From the NCBI GenBank assembly GCA_006937955.1, contig SSNP01000039.1:910200-974199 (forward strand): DNA of 64,000 bases, written 5' to 3'. Made by a program: the position numbers and the translations under genes. Each line of letters starts with the position of its first letter. The stretch's first letter is position 1. Below, one piece after another: positions 10,203 to 21,785 of the stretch. The notes beneath the pieces were generated by a model. The model saw nothing but the letters and a program-made list of their open reading frames with translations, was not told the DNA's origin and did not search any database. This DNA comes from Pachypanchax playfairii. Its lineage: Eukaryota > Chordata > Actinopteri > Cyprinodontiformes > Aplocheilidae.

Positions 10203-10560
10203 TTACCCCTACTTTTCACTGAACACATCGGCAGCACTTATAGCGTTTTGTTCGTGCAATCAGCGTCCCTTCTCACTATAGGGGTGCTTCACACGCGTAT
10301 CACTCACGTAAATCCAGCTGATCCCAGGAGATGTGATAGTACACACAACAACAAGCAGGGAGAAAGACAACAACATGTATCCAGAAGGTATGTAGTTTAT
10401 TTTCACACCATATACGGACTGTAAACCCGCCACAGGTACTGTATATTTTCATGGTCTCGCAAACAGAAATCCGCACATGTCCTTTTATTTTGAAACTTCT
10501 GGGTATTTTAGGTTTCACGAACGCCTGATTTCCTGTCTGGTCCAAACTAAGCTGCTGAAC
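10203..10560. mobile_element. MITE fragment, related to 1360-1871
   Basis: Starts TTACCCCTACTTTTCACTGA and shares internal blocks with 1400-1700, including the CAACAACAAGCAGGGAGAAA stretch and the CCTTTTATTTTGAAACTTC stretch. The right terminal repeat is not recognisable. Non-coding. Confidence 0.5.
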
Positions 10561-12559
10561 TTGACGTGTTTTAGCAGCGTTCCGTGTAAAAAAAAATAGA
10601 TCTGCAACGTAGTGTCAAATTATAAATCAACTCAGTCTAGGCGGGTTTGTTCTAATAAAGTTAAAATTGAAACCAACAAGTTGAAGTTTTTTGAGTCTCA
10701 TTTTATTCTAAATGCTGGTGGCTTAACTGTGTTTCATGCATGTGAGCATGCAGCATTAACTCATTACTTTTTTGACAGGTTTTCTTTAGATTTTTTTCCA
10801 TCTCTTAACTGATTTGCTTTCATTGAAAAGCTTCAGTAATTTGACTCAGCTGGAGAAATCAGGCTATTGGATGGCTCACTCTCACATCTCATTTGTTATT
10901 AAGGCAATTACAGGCCTTTTTGCTTTTGAACAATTTCTGGGGCTTCCTGCACATAATTGAATGACTGATTGCTCAAGAGATTCACTTGGAAAAAAGGCTG
11001 CTTAACTACATAAAGAGAATGATTGGTCAGTGGGATAGTTAGTAGAAAAAGGCCATTGAGAATGGCTGTGTCTCTTAATGCCCTGATTATGTTTCACTTT
11101 ACCAGCTTTCTCAAGCAAATTTTATTTTGCTTATTGATTTCATTCATACAGAATAGTTAAAATAATTACATTAGATGAGCTTTAAATGTTTAAGAGGGTT
11201 GTATTTTCCACAGACTAATGATCACTTGATTTTAATGTCACTTTTGAGTTAAATTCATTTGTATTTTGTAGATATTGTTCACATGCAATCTTTTCTTTTC
11301 TCTGTTCTTTTATTTGACCTTTAATGTCTGTTATTTTAAAACAATGATCCTTTTACACGAGTTTTACTTTGAGGATTTGACTTGAGTTCTTTTATTAGTT
11401 GATACATCTAGACAATTTTCTTTCAGGCAATCATGATGTTGTCCATCCCTTGAATCTTTTTGACTCATGTCTTTTTCTCCTCACTGTTCCATTTCCGCTT
11501 GAGCAACTAAGTGTGTCACAAATGTGGGTCACTTGCTTTCTCTCCCCACTAAAGTCAATTCAATTTGGTGAAATGATATGAAGGTATCAAATTTAAACAG
11601 CTTGGAGGTGCTCAGGGGCCAAGACAAGAAGCACAGCAGACTGCCATACTTAAAATACCAGCTCCTCCCTGAGAGCCTTCTGAGTAACAGAGCGAGAGAG
11701 AGAGTAACATGACAGGAAGAGGAGCAACACCTGGCTTATTATAAAGGAGGAGAAGAAGTTGGAGAATTAGCTTTTTACTGTACGGAAGCAGACAAGATGA
11801 AATCAGGATGGCACCAAAACCTTTTAGGCTTTTTTATCTTTTTACAGCCGTGTTGTGCTCTGCAGCTGATTACTGTCTGTGTAGCTGTGGTTTTACTATA
11901 GGCCTGCTGACAAACACATAATTATCTGTGGTTTCTTTGTCAGGAAAGAGGATGAAATTCTCCAAGCTTTTAAGCAGTTGAGTTTATAATTTAGCCTGGC
12001 CAATACTTCACCCTGAGGGATGATATTCAATCAGATTACAGTAGAATCATTTTTGGTCCTTGTCTGAACCACTAGACACAAATACTGCTCAAACTCATTA
12101 TCAAGTTGAATTCTATATAAAATCTAGTATTTGTGGTTTAGCACAGGTTTGTTGAAAACAATCAGAAAACAAAAGCAGTAAAAATATTACAATTATTCTG
12201 AACAATGGAGTATTAAGTAGGTTTTTCCACTAAAGAGATTAGTTATTAACCATGGTTAAAGCATTATGAGCAAACATGCCAGATGGTATTGTACAAAGTA
12301 CCATTTCTGTGGAGCGACTTTCAAACCAGACTTGGCAGGTGACTGGATGAACCATCTGTTTATCACTCCAGCGGAGCCAGTTGGTAAATTCAAATTCATG
12401 CCAAAGCCATTCAAGGGATTTAGGCAAAGCATCATTTCAATCAAGGACATTTTGGTGTGCAGTTTTGATTGTCTATGCAGTTATTTGTTTTTGTCTATGA
12501 GAGACTATTCTTGAGATTTTTAGATGTCATGATTTTCTGTGTTGAAGGTTGGACCTAAC
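10561..12559. other. No gene recognised
   Basis: About 2 kb without a supported exon, RNA gene or element. A short GA-rich stretch lies near 11690-11705. Confidence 0.5.
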
Positions 12560-13155
12560 TGCAGGGAGAACAACTCACAGGCTCAGAGATAACTTAACTT
12601 AACATGGATGTTTAATAAAGAGGGAAAAAAAACGGTGTTGTAATGTTGGAAACTGTAATCTATTTGATTATTTCGTTTACTGAAAATCCAACTACGTATA
12701 GCGCAACGCTGTTACTTTAAATGGCGTCACTCCAAACGCTGCTGATCATCCTTTCGCTCTCCCGACGGAGATTTCTGCGTAATATCTGCGCTTCTAAGTC
12801 AAAAGGCTCATCAAGAAACGGACACGTCGTGTCTGTTACTGATTTCAGACAGCAGGCTTCAACTTAAGAGCAGGAGAAACTCTGAGTTGTGTCAAACAAA
12901 CTTGCTGGCGAGCAGGTTAGGTTCATGGAGTGTGTTGCCCGGGTAACCGGCTCAGAGTTACGCTGAACTCACAGAAAAACCAGAGTATCCCTCATCTCAG
13001 GCTTAACTAACTCAAGTTTTTCCACTAAACCCACTTTGTGAAATACACCCCTGTTCTGAAACCAAAAACTCTGAGTTTGACAACTGAGAGTTTGTCAACC
13101 TTGAGTTCAGGTTTTGATGTACAGTTTGTTAACTCTGCTTTATGAAATGGACCCA
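12560..13155. mobile_element. Possible Harbinger-like MITE remnant
   Basis: Multiple CTGAGTT/AACTCAG motifs and the terminal-looking CTTTATGAAATGGACCC resemble a common fish MITE whose ends read GGGTCCATTTCATAAA. I could not find a matching left end, so boundaries are approximate. No coding. Confidence 0.35.
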
Positions 13156-13159
13156 TGGA

Positions 13160-13385
13160 CAACAGGATATAAAACCCCAAAATAATCCCAAAACATCATG
13201 GAGAAAAAACCCCACAGACAAATGACGGGAGAAATAAAACCCAAACACAGCCAAAAACCCCAGAGTTACAACACTAAAACACCAGGTCAAATACACAGCA
13301 GAACAAAGAGGGTAATCAACTAACCTGAAACACCTGGGAATAAAAAATAAAGTGGCATCAGGGGTATACATGAAACTTGTAATAA
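13160..13385 (-). repeat. A-rich/T-rich interspersed repeat, unclassified
   Basis: The A-rich + strand with AAAACACCAGGTCAAATACAC style has similar-looking counterparts at 14585-14830 and 25755-26215. The similarity is compositional and phrase-level; I could not align them. Minus-strand frames here are hydrophobic only because T-rich codons encode Phe/Leu/Ser. Confidence 0.3.
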
Positions 13386-13390
13386 CCCGA

Positions 13391-13972
13391 TTTAAACTCG
13401 GATGTTGGGGTAGCGTAATGACGTACAGACTTCAAGACGCAATATGAGTCATTTCCGATTCTTCTTCCTGTATCCAAAAACAACAACAACAACATGCTAA
13501 CTAGTTCGGAACAGATAGCGATCGCATTTGTTTGCACTTTGGTGCTGGTACTGACTCATCAGCATCTCTTAACACAACTGTACGTAATGGCCTTCATGAA
13601 TAGAAGGAGAGAACCTGAGCAAGAAATGGGAAATATAGCGGGAGCAGCACAGTGTGGTGCTGTGCGGCGTCTCGCCATGTTGACATCAACTTGTTTACTT
13701 CTGGCGTACTGGTGCATAGTCTCTCTACTCAAAAGACCAAGATTCCTTGTGATAAGACCATGTGCTGAACACACGTTTTGATGGGGTTATGCCGATACGC
13801 GTTTACAAGACTAAATATTCAGGTTAGAAGAGGATTACCCCAGGGGTAAAAACCGGGTTTTTAAAAACCCGGTTATGAGCCTATTCAGGTTTTTGCCCGT
13901 GTTTACATGGCCAGGTTATTGTGAATATTCAGGTTTTAAAAGGGTTATTGGCTGCATGTAAACGCAGTCACT
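13391..13972. mobile_element. MITE with GTTTACATG-type right end and a short ORF
   Basis: The right end GGTTATTGGCTGCATGTAAA, plus an inner repeat of GTGTTTACATGGCCAGGTTA, is typical of a fish non-autonomous DNA transposon. The left end is not clear. An ATG-started 95-aa frame at 13494-13781 has two hydrophobic stretches and a basic middle; it is probably a leftover first exon of an autonomous relative, not a host gene. Confidence 0.45.
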
Positions 13973-14582
13973 GGTTAATGCTTTTGTCACCTCTCGATTG
14001 GACTATGCTAATTCTATACTTTATGATGCTGCCTCAATGTCTTTAGCCCGCCTTCAGGTGACTCAGAATGCTGCCGCCCGGTTCATTACTGGAACCGGAC
14101 GCCGTGAACATATCTCCCCATATCTCTCCAGTCCTATATCGAATTAAATTTCAAATTTTACTGTTTACATTTAAGGCACTTAATTTTCTTGCCCCACCCT
14201 ACCTTTCCCAGTTGCTTAGTTGGTATGTCCCAGCTTGCTCCCTCCGCTCGTCTGACCAACGTCTTTTGTGTATCCCTCGAGGTCGTGTTGGAGCACGAGG
14301 GGAACGAGCTTTTTCTGTTTGTTGTGGAACCAACTCCCCCTGGATGTCAGACTCACCCCTTCTGTTACAGTGTTTAAATCTCGGTTAAAGATGCATTTCT
14401 ATTCCCTAGCTTTTGATACATCTTAACCTTTTATATTCTATTCTGATTTTATTGTTTTTATTGCGTCTACTGTTTTTATTGTTTTATTTCTTAATTGTTT
14501 TTAATGATTATCTATTTTGTACAGCACTTTGGATGGTGTATTCCCTATAAAATGTGCTCTACAAATAAATTGGTATTGGTAA
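13973..14582 (+). mobile_element. LINE 3' fragment (CR1/L2-like), degraded
   Basis: The frame reads FVTSRLDYANSILYDAA then ARLQVTQNAAARFITGTG, the C-terminal domain that follows reverse transcriptase in CR1/L2-type LINEs, before deletions and frameshifts break it. The 3' end has CAGCACTTTGGATGGTG and a tail of ATTGGTATTGGTA units. It is 5'-truncated: the RT core and endonuclease are absent. Confidence 0.65.
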
Positions 14583-14584
14583 AG

Positions 14585-14830
14585 CTACTGAAGAGACAGG
14601 AGGGTAAACAGGAAACAAAGGACGTCACCAAATTAAAACAGGAAACAGAGATACAATACAAAACACCACAAGGGGAACACCACACACACAGAACACTGGC
14701 GAAAGAGGAAAAACAGCAAACTAAAGCAAATAAAAATAACCTCTAGAAAAGAACTACAAACCAAAACTACAGAAAACCTCTGGGAGGAAACCTCAAAATA
14801 AAAACAAAACCCAACCTCTGACAACAGAGG
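14585..14830 (-). repeat. A-rich interspersed repeat, unclassified
   Basis: A-rich + strand sequence with repeated GGAAACA/AAAACACC phrases, similar in style to 13160-13385 and 25755-26215. It directly abuts the LINE tail. No coding potential supported. Confidence 0.3.
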
Positions 14831-15710
14831 GCTGATTGGCCTGACTTAAACCTGAAGGATGGATTCTCTTGTGAGAAATTAGTTTGCAGGTTTTTTTTTT
14901 TTTTTAATCAACTGAAATGCCAGTAGGGCTTGATATTGAACGGATTGCTGTAAAATAACAAAGTGATACATATTCTACCTTTGTGTCCTGACAAATTCAA
15001 GTTCTTTGCTTTATGTAAAATAAGTGACATTTCCATTTCCCTCAGCTGTTACAGTTGGCTAACATTATCCTCTGAAATAAGTGTAAATTGATGCAGAAAA
15101 TGTACTTAATAGGCTCCTGACATTAAAACTACAGCTTTTAAAAATGCAGTTTTTTCTGAAACTGAAGTAAATGTACTTTTTTTTTTAGTTTTGCTCTAAA
15201 ATAAAATGTTTTGTCCTCCAATGTCTGTTATTTATTTGTGCCAGTTTAATTTGAACTTCTTGGGAAAAATAAAAGACTTGTTTAAGGAGAAGAAATGGTT
15301 CCGGAACATTTTGAGAGAGGGAAAGAAAGACACACAGGTTTGACTGTAGAAAGGAAATGAGAAATACATTTCTCCAAGCAGCCTGCTTTTGTCCTGACTT
15401 CAAAGGGCTCGTAGTTCGTACTTAAGACACGTCCAAATGAGGCAATATGAATTATGAGAGTCAGCTCTGCTCTGTATGTGCCACTGGCTGTGACTCTCAA
15501 AGGATTTGTGTGGAACAAAGGTACATTCTGACACAATGATCACTTTCTCCACATATGCTTGAAAATAAAACGTGTTCGGATTTATAATATCTTTAAACAT
15601 GTACTTGAATACTTTTTTTTAAGTTAGAGCTTCAACCAGCAAGCAGCAGCGAGTTAAATATTCAGAAATATAAAGTATGTGTCTTCTCAAGACTGATTTT
15701 TAAAAATAAT
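14831..15710. other. No gene recognised
   Basis: Contains a poly-T tract near 14890 and ordinary AT-rich sequence. Nothing else supported. Confidence 0.5.
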
Positions 15711-16405
15711 TTAAAGAGCAACTCACCCTCAAATTAGCTTTTTTGTGCGTATAAACTGTATTAGTGGGTCTTTACCAATGCAGCTTGTTTTTGGGCATTT
15801 TTTGACGTTTTCATGTAAACTTGTTAAATTCTAAAATCTTTGGTCTAAAAATGTCTTAGTGCTGCCCTCTTAGGGTTGAAATGTGGCTACTGCATTTGAA
15901 TTTTGTGATTGGCTGAAAGTGGTACATCTTTTCCCATGTCCACATCACCAGCATCGTCTCTAAGACACGCCTCCTGGAGTATAAAACCATCTCTCAGACA
16001 GACACACTCGCCCCGCCCACCCGTTGTCTCCAGCTTCTTACCAAAGAGCTGCACACTGGGATTTAGAGCAACTGGCTGAAAGCTACAACAAAGAGAATAA
16101 CTAATATGAGTAAAACAATAATGAAATCAGGGCGCAAAGACTTCAATTTTACTGCAGTGGTTGTAATTGGGTGGATGTGATTTGTGCACGTTATATTTTT
16201 GTTCAGGCATTTACGCAGACACCTCTCTGCAACACGGAATTAGCTTTAGCCCACTGGCTAACAACAATCAATCGATAAACAACTCTGAAAGCTACGACAA
16301 AGGTAATAACTAATATTATTAAAAGAATAATGAAATCAGGGAAAAGACTTCAGTTTTACTGCCGTGGCTTTGATTGTGTGGATGTGGGGGTAAGTTGCTC
16401 TTTAA
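15711..16405. mobile_element. TTAA-flanked MITE with internal tandem duplication
   Basis: TTAA at 15711-15714 and 16402-16405 flanks an element of 687 bp. The left end AGAGCAACTCACCC matches the right end reverse complement AGAGCAACTTACCCCC. A ~103-bp block (16078-16180) recurs at 16287-16388 with about 10-15% difference. Shares 16020-16190 with the MITE at 1095-1937. A GAGTATAAAACCATC phrase at ~15978 looks like a TATA box, but there is no ORF behind it. Confidence 0.8.
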
Positions 16406-17753
16406 AGATGCAAGAATTTAAAAAGGCAGATTGGAACTAGTTCGTCAATAAAAAAAGAATGATACCATTTTGTATAGCTTAGTTTCCGTGAACTCTTCCA
16501 GTGTTTGTATCTCATTTTTCAATTACCCTAATTGAACCTCTCTGGGGATTTCAACCAAGTATTTACATGTTATTCATTCCTGCATGTGTCACTCGCTCTT
16601 TGACTTTAAAGGGGATGTTTGTAATAGATAAGAGCGTACCCATTGTGCCTGGAGGATACCAAACAGAGGGAAAAAAAGTGGAATGAAATGATGTGGTAGG
16701 GGGAGGATGGATGGGAGACGATCCCTTTGCTGTGTTAGTGCATGTGTCATTCATAAACACAAGAGCTGGTGTTATAATGCAAGCAGACAGGAGGAAAGAG
16801 AGGATGAGGAGACGAGAAGGCAGATGTCCAGGGTGAGGGTAGGTGAGATGAATGAATAAGAGAGGTGCATGTTCAGAACAGCACACACAGAGAGGGTCGA
16901 GAGAGTAAAGAGATGAAGAAAAAAAAATCCAACTATAACACAGTGTGACGGAGAACATCAGAGAATGAGGGACGGACGAGTGAAACGGCTTTGCTTTCTT
17001 TGTCATCCCACTCTGTTCTGCTATCTATCAGAGAGGATTGGACTCCCTTCAGTATATCCCTCAATACACTTCATCCGTCACCGTGTATACGAGTGTGTGT
17101 CCAAGACTTTATTGGCCGAGCGTTCTGTAAGGGAATGTGTGACCAGTGAGCTCAGGATCCGCTCACATCATGGCTCTCAGTCTTCCAGTGTTTCCAGTGA
17201 CTGAACACACTGCAGATTGATGAAAAAGATCTTTTTGAGTGTGTGTTTTTGTACAATTCAAGTATGTTTGTTAATGTCTTCATAGCTGCGTTTGTGAGAG
17301 TGTGTGTTTTACCTGATGTGGGTGGAAGCATGAATATGTGTGCTTACGTATAGAACAAAGATTCCCTAACCTTTATCTGCACACTGGTTGTTTTGTGAAG
17401 CATGTCGCCTGCTGATAGCCATTATCAGCTGCAGCCATACTTCAGCTTTTCTCATCCTCGGTCTTATTTCTTACATAGATGTTCCTCTGTAACTCCCTCC
17501 TTACTGCCTTTCCTCATTTTGGTTCTCATTTCCTCTGACTTCTAATCTGTGTCCTCTCTTCGTCTGTCTACCCACAAACATAGTTAAAACTGATTATCAG
17601 AGAACAAGGAACCTGCCCTTGTATGACTTTATTATACAGTAGTTATGTTCAACCAGCCACAGCTGCAAAGTTTTTATTTAAACGTATATTATGGAACATG
17701 AACGCCACCACAACAGAACAAAGCGTCCGGGCATCAGGGTACCAGCCTCGCGA
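16406..17753. other. No gene recognised; GA-rich and low-complexity stretches
   Basis: Contains purine-rich sequence at 16660-16960 that produces long but unconvincing minus-strand frames, and TG-rich sequence at 17080-17340. No exon supported. Confidence 0.5.
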
Positions 17754-18320
17754 CTCCCCGCCAGTGTTAATTTTGGCAAGAAATTTTAATTTAGTTTTAG
17801 TCATAGTCTTTTGACTAAAATTCTTTTCAATTTTAGTCACTAAACTAGTTTTAATTGTAGTCTAATTTTAGTCGACTAAAATCAATTGTAGATTGAATCA
17901 ATTAAAATAAGTATATTTTTGAAGTATTAATTTAACAACTGCGATATAGTATGGACATTTTCTTACCATTCCACACTTCATCTGGCGTCTTCCCGGGAGC
18001 ATCTCAAACAACTACGGAAGCCTCTGCTCACCGCTCAATAAGCCGAGCTCTGATTGGTTCTTTTCACAGTAGCCCCGCCTGTTAGCTTTTTGACTGATTC
18101 CTCTCTGCATCTTTCTTTTCCTCTGATTGGATTTCGTCGCTGTCTATTTTCGTGTCGTCTTTTATTTGTCAACGAAAAATCAACATAATTTTAGTCACAG
18201 TAATTGTCTCAAATAGGGCCGTCTATTTTAGTTTTCGTTTCGTTTTCGTCCGCAAAAATATATTCATGACTAAAATTATGACGAAATATTTTAGTCAACA
18301 AAATTAACACTGCACCCCGC
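17754..18320. mobile_element. hAT MITE, 551 bp
   Basis: The ends are perfect 14-bp inverted repeats: CAGTGTTAATTTTG at 17762 and CAAAATTAACACTG ending at 18312. Flanking 8-mers are CTCCCCGC (17754-17761) and CACCCCGC (18313-18320), 7 of 8 identical, the 8-bp duplication expected of hAT elements. The subterminal regions are rich in ATTTTAGTC/GACTAAAAT motifs on both arms. There is no transposase, so it is non-autonomous. Confidence 0.85.
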
Positions 18321-19314
18321 ACGTCTTTCTAACACGTCTGTCGCAGCAAACCATGTGACAATAACGCTACGGTAACTCCGGGGAACCAAAAAGTGCCACT
18401 ACACAAAAACTTGATTTTGAATTTTTTAAATCGTCCACAACAAAAAAATTCAAATTAATTCACTTAATTGATTTATCTGCCAGGCCTAGTTCATGACCAG
18501 GAAGATGGGAGTGGTTTGTGACGGCTGGGATAAGACCCAATGTAAAAATGAGTAAGGGATTAAAACCTGTTTACACCCTTAGTGCAGCTTTCAAAACAGA
18601 AGTAGAACTTCTTAATACTCTTTTATTTTCACTGCATTACTTCTTTATACTTGTTGATGCCATTTGCAGCTCTATAAATATAAAATAAATGACACCGTTT
18701 AGTAAGATGAATTGTCATATTAAACTAGAAAAGAACTTGTAGAGGACAAACTTCCCCAAAGGACTGTAATTGTGATTTAGTCCAAAAATAAGAGTCTAAT
18801 CTTTGTTGTATCGACATTATCAGATTCATTGATTAAGAAAACAACTTTAGCAGTTGGATGGACATTAATATCATTAGTAGTTCAGTGGTTATTCATGCAA
18901 ATCACTTTTTCAGTAATGGTGGTTTTCTTCTGTATTGAGCACCAGAACATCAAATCTGCTACACACGTCTGATTTCACAGAGTCTCGACTCTTTTTTTGT
19001 GTTTGTTGCAGGTTTATAACATCATTTGTTCTTACAGTGATAAAAAATCTGAAGGTTCCTTATTTTTTAAATTTTTTTTTTTTTTTGAGTTATTTTGCTA
19101 AGAGATGAACTAATGTTGACGAGAACATGGCGTCCTGGTGGAGGAAATAAAGTAAACAGAATCAAGTAAGATAGGATAATTACTACTTTGTAAAAAAATT
19201 TCTTAACTTGATGACATAAAGTTTAATATTGTAGTTGGTTTAAGTTATAAAAAAATTAACATCAAAACTGTAAAAACTAAGAACAAGGATGTAAATAAAA
19301 CAGTGAAATAATTA
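18321..19314. other. No gene recognised
   Basis: AT-rich with a poly-T run near 19070-19085. Nothing supported. Confidence 0.5.
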
Positions 19315-20080
19315 AAGCAGTACTTAGGAGCTTTCAGTTTAGGTTTATTTTGGCTGCGCCGCTGGACAAAAGCGGTATTATTTTACGTGAACGAAGCCTG
19401 CATTTCCCATGAGCACCAGCGCGTAGCGTCGTAAAATCCAGATACCCCGTCCGCCAGCAGTTGGATTGAACTACATTACGTTTCGGTTTCCAGTGGCTGA
19501 GTGAATGAACTGTCAACCTGGTGGCCAGTTATTACTTCCATGCAAATTTCCGAAAGCTGGCATTAGCATTTTGATTTGAGAATAGAAAGATACTTACTAG
19601 TCCAGCAGGAACAGAGCCACAGCAGCATCAGTCGGAAATCCCTCCTCGACTTTGAGCTCACGCCAGCGAGTGAAAGTCGGGCCTATGTTGATTCTTGACT
19701 GTCCTTTTATCCGGTTACTCTCCCTTTTTCTCTTTTTTTGTCTCCTCAGACAAAACTTTTCGTTTTTTCGGGGTTTCTGCTATGTTAGCTGCAGTTGCGC
19801 GTAACAGGTCGCATCGAGTTTCGTGTTTATGACGAATGGGGAAAGGGGAAGTGATGTATGCCGAAAAGCAGCCTATCCATTGGTAGTTTTTTGTGTGGCA
19901 GGGTTCCCACCATCCTCCTCAAAGTTGTTTAGTGCCAGTGAAAGCGATACAGACCCCCTCAAGCCATGACAGAGGTGTCATTCAACTTGTTGTAAGTTGC
20001 CATATAATCACAGAAGTTATGAAACTATTTCATGAAGGTTGAAAAGTTACTTAGTGTTGGTTTAAGGGGTAGCTGCCAAT
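19315..20080. repeat. Possible degenerate MITE, GC-richer than surroundings
   Basis: A CpG-containing block with phrases such as ACTAGTCCAGCAGGAACAG that I associate with a common fish interspersed repeat. Clear terminal repeats were not found, so boundaries and class are uncertain. It has no ORF with recognisable domains. Confidence 0.3.
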
Positions 20081-21245
20081 TAAACTTTGAAATTCCCAAA
20101 ACACTATGGAAATAATTTACTGCATTTATTTGTCATTCTTTTCAGCAACAACACTCAAAACAATGTTTAGATCTTGTATAATCTGACTTCCATTGCAGGT
20201 GGAGGACAGTTTAACTATGTCCTGCATGTAAGACGATGAGTTGTTATTTTCTTCTGTCATTTTAAACCAGTTAACAGTCACGTCTCTATTGTTTTATTAA
20301 AGATTAGCATTAAATCTGATAGTGATGTAGTATACATTAATATTTAATTTAATTTACAGTGCGGGATTAATGTGTCGTGTCCAAATTCTACATCAGAGAG
20401 ACTGAGAGGAGGAAACAGATGTGCATCTTCATCTGCAGCGCCTCCAGCAAACCAGAAATTGAGGATTCTTTCTGAATGTTTTGCTGAAAATCAATTTCAG
20501 GGCCACAGGCAAGAGAATGGAAGAGTGAGGAGATAGGAATGTCCAGAATTATGTATTTCAGTCTTTTTTTTGTGTCGGCAGAAACACTTTCATCATTGTC
20601 TGTGTCACATAGAGTGTATTAGCTTTCACTGTGACAGAGCTCATATATTGTTTGTGATTTTTGTGTTCGCATGTCTCTCAACTTGTTGGTAATATATATA
20701 AAGATCGAGAAATCTGTTATGAGTATTAATCAAAACCTTGAAAAGTATTTAATGCTCCAAAAAATACATAAACATTTCATCCCTTTGTCTGTGTGCAGCT
20801 CTTTTAATTGAGCCCATGAGTTCAGGAGCTGGTTTGTGACTTTATCACTGCCAGGTTGTTAGAGTTGCTCTATGGGAACCTGTGAGTGGTGGAGGAGAGA
20901 GGATGTGACTCTCAAACAAGATCAAGCACAACTCTCCACAAACCACTTTCCCCTGAAACAGGATGTTTCCAGGCAGCAGCTGAGTGTCACTTACAGAGAC
21001 AGGCAGAGCACCTGCACTGCTTCACTGGGCTTTGTTCCATAACAAGAAAACTGTATAAAGAAAAAGAATCATTTGACCCTCAGTTCAAACTCCTCTAAAC
21101 AAAGATTACAATAGTTTCATTGGTGATAGTTTTATGTCTGCACCTGAGTTGTATGTGTACTGTAGAGTGTATTGTGGTCTTTGAGATGACATGAGCGACC
21201 ACCTTGTCATATGATCATATAAGTGTTTTTTTTCTGTCACCCTAA
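20081..21245. other. No gene recognised
   Basis: No exon or repeat that I can support in this 1.2 kb. Confidence 0.5.
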
Positions 21246-21246
21246 T

Positions 21247-21785
21247 GGTGCGTTCACACCGGCCGCTTTGTCAGCGTCAAGCAACGTTCATAACGCTCCA
21301 AGTTTGACGCTTGAAAGTTGAAGCTTGTAACACTTGCCAGTTAGAGCGCATAGGCGTTGAAGCTCGTAACGCTTGACTGTTAAAAAGAGCGCGTAGGCGG
21401 GGCTTCCTTTGTTATCGGATGTTCTGAGCTATGGCGGATCATATAGAGAGACTGGCTTGGCTTTATTTACTCCGTTTGTGGATACATCCCATTCTTCAGA
21501 TGCATTTTTAGTTTGAGGAGTTAAACCATTTGCTCCAGGAGCTACATATGGATGAGGTTAGCTTCCAGCGCTACTGCCGTCTGTCCCGCGCCCTGTTTGA
21601 AGACTTCCTGCTTCATTCAGGTACGTCACTACGATGAGACGCTCTGATTGGTTGACATGCCGCTTTAAGGGCGTCAAAAGTTTAGCTAGCTGAACTTCTG
21701 CGTTGCTCGTGTTTCAAGCGTCAACGCCTGAAACGCTTGAAAAGCTTGAAAAGTTGCCGCTCATAACGCTCACAAAGTGCGCAGA
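21247..21785 (+). mobile_element. Harbinger-like MITE with first-exon remnant
   Basis: Left end GGTGCGTTCACACCGGCCGC is a typical fish PIF/Harbinger MITE terminus. Inside, the + strand reads MADHIERLAWLYLLRLW, then a stop, then VSFQRYCRLSRALFEDFL, resembling the start of a Harbinger nuclease (residues before the DDE domain). Many AACGCTTGA/TCAAGCGTT motifs occur in both arms. The right terminal repeat is eroded near 21780. Confidence 0.6.

Noticed and set aside
16563..17006. 147-residue minus-strand frame
   Set aside because: Lies on purine-rich + strand sequence; the protein is Ser/Pro/Leu/His-rich with no domain, no splice sites and no support from neighbours.
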